Shown one piece after another: positions 1 through 4,936 of a DNA stretch of 8,942 nt. A model generated the notes under the pieces. That model had not been told where the DNA came from. It saw nothing but the letters and a program-made list of their open reading frames with translations, and did not search any database. Both the position numbers and the translations under genes were made by a program. This DNA is from GW2011-AR5 sp041645025 (lineage in GTDB: Archaea > Aenigmatarchaeota > Aenigmatarchaeia > GW2011-AR5). The stretch is taken from contig JBAZQV010000037.1 of assembly GCA_041645025.1 (NCBI GenBank), positions 1-8,942 on the forward strand. Reading direction: 5' to 3'. Each line of letters begins with the position of its first letter. Position 1 is the stretch's first letter.

Positions 1-100
1 TTCTTTAGAAAAGAAAGTAGTCGGCAGTCAAAGAAAATATTATAAGTTTGAAAAGGTCTGCGCCTTTCTTGGTCTCTTATGTTACTGGCTTTTGCAACGC

Positions 101-123
101 TTTTAAAGGTTTCTATTATATAT
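101..123 (+). promoter_or_regulatory. Candidate thermosome promoter (two TATA-like boxes)
   Basis: TTTTAAAG at 101-108 and ATTATATAT at 115-123 both resemble archaeal TATA boxes. With the usual 26-27 nt spacing they predict transcription starts near 131 and 146. A weaker AT-rich box at 207-214 would start the RNA near 236 and remove most of the leader structure. Which box is used cannot be decided from sequence. Confidence 0.4.
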
Positions 124-228
124 GTGCATGAAAGTATACACAGCCTTCTTTCAAAAACGACTGACGTCGTTAGACGTCTTTTGAGAGCGCTGGTGGAAAA
201 GAGGCATAATAATATCGTTTCTTTGAAC

Positions 229-263
229 CCAGGGGACTTTCTTTGCGAAAGAAAGGGGCCTGG
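229..263 (+). promoter_or_regulatory. Two-tier hairpin reaching into the thermosome ribosome-binding site
   Basis: The inner stem pairs CTTTCTTT (237-244) with AAAGAAAG (248-255) across a GCG loop, eight perfect pairs. A 3x3 purine internal loop (GGA/GGG) separates it from an outer stem CCAGG (229-233) with CCTGG (259-263). The last two bases of the outer stem are the first two bases of the Shine-Dalgarno sequence. A structure that hides part of the ribosome site of a chaperonin gene is the layout of an RNA thermometer. That role is inference; the pairing is seen directly. Confidence 0.45.
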
Positions 264-270
264 AGATGAT
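262..270 (+). promoter_or_regulatory. Strong Shine-Dalgarno sequence of the thermosome
   Basis: GGAGATGAT matches the archaeal anti-SD complement GGAGGTGAT at eight of nine bases. Its core lies about eight bases before the ATG at 275. The ATG at 266 lies inside this site and cannot use it, so 275 is the better start. Confidence 0.75.
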
Positions 271-274
271 TAGC

Positions 275-1909
275 ATGAACGGACAATACGGAACACAGCC
301 AATATTTATTCTTCCTGAAGGGACTCTTCGGAGTACTGGAAAGGACGCGCAGACGCGCAACATAGCTGCTGCAAAAGCAGTGGCGGAATCTATCAGGACA
401 ACTCTAGGTCCTAAGGGCATGGACAAGATGCTCGTATCCAGCATCGGTGACGTTACCATAACGAACGACGGCGCTACCATACTCAATGAAATGGAAATAG
501 AGCATCCTGCTGCCAAGATGATAGTTGAAGTGGCAAAGACCCAGGAAGAAGAGGTTGGCGACGGTACCACAACTGCTGTTATCATAACCGGCGAGTTGCT
601 CAAGAAATCCGAGCTGCTGCTGGACCAGGATATTCATCCTACAATGATTATACGCGGCTTCAGGCTTGCCAGAATCAAAGCACTAGAGATACTCGACAAG
701 GCTTCTGAAACGGTGACAATAAACGATATTCAGACGCTGGAAAAAATAGCCATGACAGCCATGACTGGCAAGGGAGGCGAGGCGGCAAAAGAGCCGTTGG
801 CAAAGCTAGCGGTTCAGGCTGTAAAAACTGTTGCTGAAACAAAGGACGGCAAGACGGTCATAGACAAAAGTGATGTTAAGATAGAGAAGAAACAAGGCGG
901 TTCCATTGATGACACAGAACTCATAAGGGGTCTTGTCATTGACAAGGAAATAGTCCACTCAAACATGCCTAAGCACATAAAGAGCGCTAAAATAGCGTTG
1001 CTTGATGCTGCTCTGGAGGTAAAAGAGACAGAAACAAATGCGGAAATACGCATAACCGACCCGTCCCAACTGCAGGCTTTCCTTGAACAGGAATCAAGGA
1101 TGTTGAAGGATATGGTGAAGAAGGTTGTGGACAGCGGCTGCAACGTTGTTTTCTGCCAGAAAGGTATTGACGATCTGGCACAGCACTACCTTGCTAAAAA
1201 CGGTATAGCTGCAGCCCGGCGTGTCAAAAAGAGTGATATTGAAAAACTTGCAAAGGCTACGGGCGCCAACATCGTTTCCAGCGTCGACGAACTCACAAAG
1301 GATGACATAGGTTACGCCGGAATCGTTGAAGAGCTGAAGATAGCTGGCGAGGAAATGATCTTTGTGCGCGAGTGCAAGGACCCCAAGGCTGTCTCAATAC
1401 TGGTAAGAGGTGGAACGGAACATGTTGTTGACGAGGCAAAAAGAGCTATGGACGACGCTGTTCTTGGAATCATAAGCGCTGTGGAGACAGGCAAGCTGGT
1501 CACGGGTGGCGGTTCCATTGAAATAGAACTTGCACGTAAACTAAGGGAATATGCAGATAGTATCGGTGGAAGAGAGCAGCTAGCCATAAACGCCTTTGCG
1601 GAAGCCATAGAAATAATTCCACGCACTCTGGCAGAATCCACAGGTAAGGATGCAATAGACCTTCTGGTCAACCTCAGAACACTGCATGATAAAGGCAAGA
1701 CTACATATGGCATAGATGTCATGAGGGGCGAATTGGCTGACATGAAAGCAGCAGGCGTCATTGAACCACTCAAGATAAAAACCCAGGCAATTAAATCTGC
1801 CAGCGAAGCTGCGGAGATGATTCTGCGCATTGACGATGTGATAACTTCAAAGGCGCCGGCAGGCCCTATGGGCGGAATGCCTCCGGGCGGCGGAGACTAC
1901 GGCGACTGA
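275..1909 (+). CDS. thsA: Thermosome subunit (group II chaperonin)
   Basis: Archaeal group II chaperonin subunit, 544 residues, the usual family length. These proteins form a double-ring cytosolic complex that encloses unfolded proteins and folds them using ATP, with a built-in lid instead of a GroES cap. Visible family motifs are TLGPKGMDKM (residues 43-52), NDGATIL (64-70), the ATPase motif GDGTTTAV (95-102) with the catalytic-type Asp96, TGGGSIE (410-416), and VNLRTLHDKG near 465. The C-terminus is the typical Gly/Met-rich tail ending GGDYGD. The start at 275 is chosen for its strong ribosome-binding site; an ATG at 266 would add three residues but overlaps that site. The subunit letter (alpha or other) is not resolved. 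The structured leader suggests post-transcriptional control. A small unrecognised ORF follows after 4 nt. Confidence 0.97.
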   Translation: MNGQYGTQPIFILPEGTLRSTGKDAQTRNIAAAKAVAESIRTTLGPKGMDKMLVSSIGDVTITNDGATILNEMEIEHPAAKMIVEVAKTQEEEVGDGTTTAVIITGELLKKSELLLDQDIHPTMIIRGFRLARIKALEILDKASETVTINDIQTLEKIAMTAMTGKGGEAAKEPLAKLAVQAVKTVAETKDGKTVIDKSDVKIEKKQGGSIDDTELIRGLVIDKEIVHSNMPKHIKSAKIALLDAALEVKETETNAEIRITDPSQLQAFLEQESRMLKDMVKKVVDSGCNVVFCQKGIDDLAQHYLAKNGIAAARRVKKSDIEKLAKATGANIVSSVDELTKDDIGYAGIVEELKIAGEEMIFVRECKDPKAVSILVRGGTEHVVDEAKRAMDDAVLGIISAVETGKLVTGGGSIEIELARKLREYADSIGGREQLAINAFAEAIEIIPRTLAESTGKDAIDLLVNLRTLHDKGKTTYGIDVMRGELADMKAAGVIEPLKIKTQAIKSASEAAEMILRIDDVITSKAPAGPMGGMPPGGGDYGD

Positions 1910-1913
1910 TAAA

Positions 1914-2276
1914 ATGTTAGCAACTAACAACTTGCCATATCCAATGCTGTGTAACATGGCAAGAGCAACACGAGAGCATAGACCGCTTCAATATACGACA
2001 TTTGGTGTTGTGGTTAGACAGGAAGATTCTTCTATAGGCCTCGGGGCTGATGGCAAAACATATGTTAAAATTTCCCTGCCTAGTCGCAAAGAAAAATTGC
2101 GTTTTGAATCGCAAGTGATTGGCGCCCATACAAAATGGATGCAATATAGCGAAAAAACAGCACCAGAAATCTACAGATTCTTTAAAGAACACGGAGGTCC
2201 TATTGCAGATTTCTATATGACTTTTTTTTCACCGGGAACTAGAGCATTTTGCATAGTCGTTGAGCCTTATAGCTGA
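1914..2276 (+). CDS. Hypothetical protein, 120 residues
   Basis: I do not recognise this protein. It begins 4 nt after the thermosome stop and would be co-transcribed with it. The middle (about residues 27-60) looks like alternating beta strands, followed by a charged helical stretch and a hydrophobic, aromatic C-terminus. There is no signal peptide, clear membrane helix or known catalytic motif, and no HUH motif of small transposases. No good Shine-Dalgarno site precedes the ATG at 1914 (a GGAG is 18 nt away), and in-frame ATGs at 1944 and 1956 are no better. Its bases look more AT-rich than the thermosome. Hairpins lie at both ends, and its stop codon is the first triplet of the palindrome at 2274, so it may belong to, or have been altered by, an inserted element. 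It could be spurious. Confidence 0.45.
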   Translation: MLATNNLPYPMLCNMARATREHRPLQYTTFGVVVRQEDSSIGLGADGKTYVKISLPSRKEKLRFESQVIGAHTKWMQYSEKTAPEIYRFFKEHGGPIADFYMTFFSPGTRAFCIVVEPYS

Positions 2277-2312
2277 CCAACTTAATATTCTGGATATCAC
2301 ACAAGTTGGTCA
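2274..2312. repeat. Left palindrome of the fold-back element
   Basis: TGACCAACTT (2274-2283) pairs perfectly with AAGTTGGTCA (2303-2312), ten pairs with a 19-base loop. The TGA that opens the stem is the stop codon of the preceding 120-residue ORF. Confidence 0.85.
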
Positions 2313-2314
2313 CA

Positions 2315-2363
2315 TATAGTGAACCAAGTTATAATATCCAGATTCTTTACTTGGTTCACTATA
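2315..2363. repeat. Right palindrome of the fold-back element
   Basis: TATAGTGAACCAAGT (2315-2329) pairs perfectly with ACTTGGTTCACTATA (2349-2363), fifteen pairs with a 19-base loop. A stem this long is far beyond chance in a window of this size. It lies 50 nt before the Nudix gene, so it could also act as an operator. Confidence 0.9.
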
Positions 2364-2367
2364 AGTC

Positions 2368-2395
2368 GCAGCTTCGCTGCCCCTATTAATTTTTT
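2368..2395 (+). terminator. Small hairpin followed by a T run
   Basis: GCAGC (2368-2372) pairs with GCTGC (2376-2380) across a TTC loop, followed after nine bases by six T residues (2390-2395). Archaeal termination depends mainly on T runs, so this could end the thermosome transcript. The same AT-rich stretch overlaps the likely promoter of the next gene. Confidence 0.3.
2383..2394 (+). promoter_or_regulatory. Candidate promoter of the Nudix gene
   Basis: The AT-rich stretch CTATTAATTTTT lies about 23-27 nt before the ATG at 2414. There is no Shine-Dalgarno site before that ATG, which fits a leaderless mRNA. The box is weaker than others in the window. Confidence 0.35.
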
Positions 2396-2413
2396 GAATT
2401 CTACTATTTAGTT

Positions 2414-2809
2414 ATGGAAATCGACAAAATTGCGCTTATTTTTATCAAAGATAGGAAAGCGCTCGCCACGGTTTCGAAGGGCAAGGACGTTTTTTATTTT
2501 TCTGGAGGCAAAAGAGAGGAAGGAGAAAGTGACGAGGAAGCGCTAATAAGGGAAGTAAAAGAAGAGCTATCCGTATCTCTGACACCTTCTACAATAAAGT
2601 ACTATGGAACTTTCAGGGCCCAGGCTCATGGAAAGCCTCTTGGCACTATAGTCAAAATGACCTGCTACACTGCCAACTTCACTGGCAAGCCAAAGGCTTC
2701 CTCGGAAATAGAAAAACTGCTCTGGGTTGATTCAAAAGACATCAAAAAAGCGCCGCCTGTTGACAAGCTTATCCTAGAAAATTTGAAAAGTAAAAATATG
2801 ATTGACTGA
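2414..2809 (+). CDS. Nudix hydrolase (MutT-like)
   Basis: A 131-residue single-domain Nudix protein. The family cleaves nucleoside diphosphates linked to another moiety, such as oxidised dNTPs, with Mg2+ or Mn2+; the substrate here cannot be told from sequence. The Nudix box runs from Gly32 to Val54: Gly32, Glu38, Arg46-Glu47, then the metal-binding pair Glu50-Glu51. The glycine that usually follows (EExG) is Ser53, a tolerated but non-consensus change. The strand before the box (FYFSGGK, residues 27-33) and a later acidic and tryptophan segment (SSEIEKLLWVDS) are typical of the fold. No signal peptide. The start lacks a ribosome site and is probably leaderless. It is followed by a separate promoter for the coiled-coil gene, so it is likely a single-gene unit. 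Confidence 0.93.
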   Translation: MEIDKIALIFIKDRKALATVSKGKDVFYFSGGKREEGESDEEALIREVKEELSVSLTPSTIKYYGTFRAQAHGKPLGTIVKMTCYTANFTGKPKASSEIEKLLWVDSKDIKKAPPVDKLILENLKSKNMID

Positions 2810-2815
2810 ATCATC

Positions 2816-2823
2816 TTTTTATA
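2816..2823 (+). promoter_or_regulatory. TATA box for the coiled-coil gene
   Basis: TTTTTATA, centred about 27 nt before the ATG at 2847, is the spacing expected for a leaderless archaeal mRNA. It argues against the upstream in-frame ATG at 2802, which lies before the box. Confidence 0.6.
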
Positions 2824-2846
2824 CTCTTTTTGCCAATAACATAAAT

Positions 2847-3263
2847 ATGCCAATGGAAGAGGAAGAATACGAAATCGTGCCTGTTGGTCCCATAAGAAGG
2901 ATTGAGAAGCGGGTAGAACGCATGGAACGATCGGGTTCGGGCAACGAGATGGTTAAAGAGCTCATTGATGTAGTAAGGACAAACCAGAAAATCATAGACG
3001 AGGTCGTGAAAATAAACTCGGAGATGATAAACAAGGTCTCCGAGTTGTCTAGCCATGTTACGCAGATGACTGAAAAACTCACCGATTTCCTCGAGCGGGT
3101 GGAAATAGGTGAAGCGGCTGAAGGAGTAGTGGCAGAAGAAAAGAGCGGCCCAGAAGTCGAGCAGCGCATGCAGAAGCTGGAAAAGCGCATAAATTCGATG
3201 CTTCTTTCCACCATGAAGGCAAAGCAGTTCAGACCAGTAGCAAGAAAGCCGCTGACTATCTGA
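2847..3263 (+). CDS. Small coiled-coil protein, function unknown
   Basis: A 138-residue charged protein with no signal peptide or membrane helix. It opens with an acidic segment (MPMEEEEYEIVPVGPI), then a basic stretch (RRIEKRVERMER), a long predicted helix with heptad-like hydrophobic spacing (about residues 34-83), a Gly/Ala/Glu-rich linker (about 86-102), a second short helix (about 104-124) and a basic tail. The shape suggests an oligomeric scaffold or adaptor; that is inference. Similar short proteins with an acidic, YEIVP-like start may occur in other archaea, but I cannot verify this. The start at 2847 is chosen because a TATA box sits about 27 nt upstream; starting at 2802 would place that box inside the gene. 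It converges with the symporter gene, whose 3' end is 66 bp away. Confidence 0.8.
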   Translation: MPMEEEEYEIVPVGPIRRIEKRVERMERSGSGNEMVKELIDVVRTNQKIIDEVVKINSEMINKVSELSSHVTQMTEKLTDFLERVEIGEAAEGVVAEEKSGPEVEQRMQKLEKRINSMLLSTMKAKQFRPVARKPLTI

Positions 3264-3270
3264 TTCTCAC

Positions 3271-3290
3271 TAAGTTTTAGGTTTTCTTGA
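3271..3290 (+). terminator. T-rich terminator candidate after the coiled-coil gene
   Basis: Two TTTT runs (3275-3278 and 3282-3285) follow the stop at 3261-3263. Oligo-T stretches of this kind end transcription in archaea. A short hairpin with a GNRA-type loop (GTTCT-GCGA-AGAAC, 3307-3320) follows, between the convergent genes. Confidence 0.35.
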
Positions 3291-3329
3291 TTAATCCTGT
3301 TAATTGGTTCTGCGAAGAACGGGTGTAAT

Positions 3330-4718
3330 CTACTGGCGGTTGATTCGTAGCCTAGTTTTTGTCGTATAACAAAGAGCAACAAAAATTATAACGCCTGAAA
3401 GAATGCTTGGTATAAATGCTGTCTTTGGCATCGATGGCAAAAATATTAGAAGCACTACGAATCCAACTAATGTTGACCAGAAAGCTGCTGCTGAATTAGC
3501 ACGCTTCCAAAAGAATGCGCCAATTAATGGCGGCAACAAAACCACTAGAATAAATGTGCCTACAAGACCAAGTTGTAGTATATCAGAGTACAGAAATGCT
3601 GTAAGCAGTCCAAGCAAACCAAATAAAACTGTAAATATCCTTGCTATTTTTAGCATTTTAGTTTCGTCAGCGGTTTTGTTAATAAATGTTTTGTAAAAAT
3701 CTTTTGTTAATGTTGCTGTGCCAACCATCAGCATGCTGTCAATAGTAGACATTACAACAGCCAATATACCGGCTAAACCCAAACCCAGCAAACCTACTGG
3801 AAGGAAATTGGTCATTAAAATAAAAACTATAGAATTGGGATCAGAATTCGGGACAGCTACAGCGCCCATCATACCAATCACTGTTGGCAATATTGCAAAC
3901 GGTATTATTATCAACGCGCCTAATTGGAACACTCTCTTGGCCGTTTTCTCGCTTTCTGCCGCATAAATTTTCTGCCACATGTCCATAGATACAAGTAAAA
4001 TCGGAATACCTAAAATTAAACCGCCAATAAAGAACTCTATTCCTCCAAATGCAAATGGATCAAAGTAACTCGGCGGCAAAGCTTTTAGCGAATCTACTCC
4101 ACCCAAGTTAATAAATCCTATCGGTATAAGCAAAATAAATAGAAATACTATCATAAGCCAAAACTGTACGAAATCTGTATAAAAATCGCTCTTTATTCCG
4201 GACACAGCAACATAAGCTATTGTTGCCAATGCCGACGCAAAAAGTCCTATTGTGAAATCTAGTCCTGTAATTATTTTTATCAGAGACGCGATAGCAACAA
4301 ATTGCATAGCAACATATATGAAAAATGCTATAATTGTCATTAACGCTACAATTAAACGTACCCTGTTTGAATACCGTATTGCAAAGAAATCACCTATTGT
4401 ATGCGCATTATATTTTCTGCCAAACTTGTTTATTTTGGGCGCAAAATACCCTACAAGTATAAGGCCTGGGACATAAGCTAACGTAAGTGTAATGCCAAAT
4501 GACATGCCGCTTTGATAAGCACCAGAAGCGGCGCCGAAAATAAAACCCGCGCCGGCCGTGCTTGAAACAAGTGAAGTTACTAAAAGTAGCAATTTGGTTT
4601 TTCTTCGATTAACAAGAAAATCATCAAGTTTCTCATTTTTGCCTACATAAAAACCTACAGCAAGTATAACAAGAATATACGCTACGATTATCGATAAATC
4701 CAAAAACTGTACTGCCAT
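3330..4718 (-). CDS. Sodium/solute symporter (SSS family)
   Basis: A 462-residue integral membrane protein of the SSS (PutP/PanF/SGLT-like) family, slightly shorter than PutP. These carriers use the sodium gradient to import a substrate such as an amino acid, sugar, vitamin or organic acid; the substrate is not identifiable here. About 12-13 hydrophobic helices are visible. Family landmarks are AHTIGDFFAIRY (residues 105-116), SDFYTDFVQ (177-185, the usual TDxxQ motif), MWQKIYAAESEKTAKR (247-262), and MSTIDSML (323-330) in the helix that supplies Na2-site Ser/Thr ligands. No signal peptide is needed. The ATG at 4718 lacks a ribosome site; an AT-rich box at 4741-4750 suggests a leaderless mRNA. 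The gene is more AT-rich than the thermosome and pilus ATPase and faces the other way, so it may have been acquired separately. Confidence 0.95.
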   Translation of the reverse strand: MAVQFLDLSIIVAYILVILAVGFYVGKNEKLDDFLVNRRKTKLLLLVTSLVSSTAGAGFIFGAASGAYQSGMSFGITLTLAYVPGLILVGYFAPKINKFGRKYNAHTIGDFFAIRYSNRVRLIVALMTIIAFFIYVAMQFVAIASLIKIITGLDFTIGLFASALATIAYVAVSGIKSDFYTDFVQFWLMIVFLFILLIPIGFINLGGVDSLKALPPSYFDPFAFGGIEFFIGGLILGIPILLVSMDMWQKIYAAESEKTAKRVFQLGALIIIPFAILPTVIGMMGAVAVPNSDPNSIVFILMTNFLPVGLLGLGLAGILAVVMSTIDSMLMVGTATLTKDFYKTFINKTADETKMLKIARIFTVLFGLLGLLTAFLYSDILQLGLVGTFILVVLLPPLIGAFFWKRANSAAAFWSTLVGFVVLLIFLPSMPKTAFIPSILSGVIIFVALCYTTKTRLRINRQ

Positions 4719-4740
4719 AACAATAATGTAATTTTTAAGC

Positions 4741-4750
4741 TTTAATTATT
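4741..4750 (-). promoter_or_regulatory. Candidate promoter of the symporter gene
   Basis: On the minus strand this reads AATAATTAAA, centred about 27 nt before the ATG at 4718, which fits a leaderless start. A second AT-rich box (4731-4739) is too close to the ATG. Confidence 0.45.
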
Positions 4751-4825
4751 AACAACTTCAATTACATCAGTTAGGGCTCGAATTTCACCCAAATTACTGC
4801 CATATACTACAAGATACGGCTTCAT
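4742..4825 (-). other. Possible small ORF or gene remnant, 27 codons
   Basis: On the minus strand an ATG at 4825 opens 27 codons ending at TAA (4742-4744). The frame stays open upstream to 4867, about 41 codons in all. The translation looks protein-like (it begins MKPYLVVYGSNLGEI) rather than like intergenic noise. There is no ribosome site. The minus-strand reading of the TATA box at 4841-4849 is too close to serve a leaderless start at 4825. The stop region overlaps the symporter promoter. It could be a real small protein, the decayed 3' end of a lost gene, or chance. Confidence 0.2.
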
Positions 4826-4840
4826 GTTACGCTGGATTAC

Positions 4841-4849
4841 TTTTATATT
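4841..4849 (+). promoter_or_regulatory. TATA box of the pilus operon
   Basis: TTTTATATT is the best TATA box in the window. It predicts a transcription start near 4871-4872, two to three bases before an ATG at 4874 and about 60 nt before the first pilin. Confidence 0.65.
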
Positions 4850-4873
4850 ACCCGCCGCACAAGTAAATTACAT

Positions 4874-4936
4874 ATGAAAGCGGAAGCTTCTTCTTTGGTC
4901 AAGCTTTCTGCTGGGATTAGGAGAAAGGTTGAATGA
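4874..4936 (+). CDS. Leaderless 20-codon upstream ORF of the pilus operon
   Basis: ATG at 4874 begins a 20-residue reading frame, MKAEASSLVKLSAGIRRKVE. Its TGA (4934-4936) overlaps the pilin ATG at 4933 in an ATGA arrangement. The TATA box at 4841-4849 would start the mRNA at or just before this ATG, so ribosomes could load on it without a leader. A hairpin inside the ORF (GGAAGCTT 4882-4889 with AAGCTTTC 4901-4908, one G-U pair) lies 10 nt before the pilin ribosome site AGGAG (4919-4923). Translation of the small ORF would open that hairpin and could couple to the pilin. Its role is inferred; it may be only a 5' UTR. Confidence 0.4.
   Translation: MKAEASSLVKLSAGIRRKVE
4919..4923 (+). promoter_or_regulatory. 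Shine-Dalgarno site of the first pilin
   Basis: AGGAG ends nine bases before the ATG at 4933. It fixes that start and allows initiation independent of the small upstream ORF. Confidence 0.65.

Larger units (their letters stand above)
1..274 (+). other. Upstream and leader region of the thermosome gene
   Basis: This stretch has no gene I can support. It holds two TATA-like boxes (101-108 and 115-123), two overlapping GACGTC hairpins (156-178), and an 8-bp hairpin just before the ribosome-binding site (237-255). The first 17 bases fold into the same stem (TTCTTT, three-base loop, AAAGAAAG) as bases 239-255; 14 of 17 bases match and only the loop differs. A 64-codon open frame (79-273) covers the promoter candidates and is judged non-coding. 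If transcription starts near 130-146, the leader would be about 130-145 nt, long for this window, where most first genes look leaderless. Confidence 0.5.
2266..2365. repeat. 100-bp fold-back element of two inverted palindromes
   Basis: The outer ends are perfect 7-bp inverted repeats, CTTATAG (2266-2272) and CTATAAG (2359-2365). Each half is itself a palindrome with a 19-base loop (2274-2312 and 2315-2363). The loops carry complementary 9-mers, TCTGGATAT (2289-2297) and ATATCCAGA (2334-2342). The right half read in reverse aligns with the left half through CTTATAG, TGA, CCAA and TCTGGATAT, so the two are inverted copies whose stems have diverged while staying paired. This resembles paired REP (REPIN-like) or MITE-like elements; a terminator or structured 3' UTR is also possible. 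No transposase is visible nearby. Confidence 0.75.

Noticed and set aside
128..184. An 18-codon ORF (ATG at 128) as a leaderless leader peptide for the thermosome
   Set aside because: The TATA-like box at 101-108 is only about 24 nt away, a little too close, and the ORF ends far from the thermosome start, so no coupling is possible.
79..273. A 64-codon plus-strand open frame before the thermosome
   Set aside because: It spans both TATA candidates and the leader hairpins, has no ribosome site, and its sequence resembles no protein I know.
1312..1830. A 172-codon minus-strand open frame inside the thermosome
   Set aside because: The thermosome is certain, and the antisense frame has Ser/Ala/Ile-rich composition typical of a shadow of biased codons.
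1914..2276. IS200/IS605-type transposase encoded by the 120-residue ORF
   Set aside because: No HUH motif or suitably placed catalytic tyrosine region is visible, so transposase identity is not supported.
2266..2365. dif/Xer site, integron attC site or CRISPR repeat pair
   Set aside because: dif sites have a 6-base centre, not 19; there is no integrase or array, and the two units are inverted rather than direct repeats.
2802..2846. ATG at 2802 as the start of the coiled-coil protein
   Set aside because: The TATA box at 2816-2823 lies downstream of it, and it would overlap the Nudix gene with no ribosome site.
2819..3382. A 187-codon minus-strand open frame across the coiled-coil gene and the symporter end
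   Set aside because: It overlaps two better genes and has no promoter or ribosome site; the plus-strand gene has a well-placed TATA box and helical periodicity.
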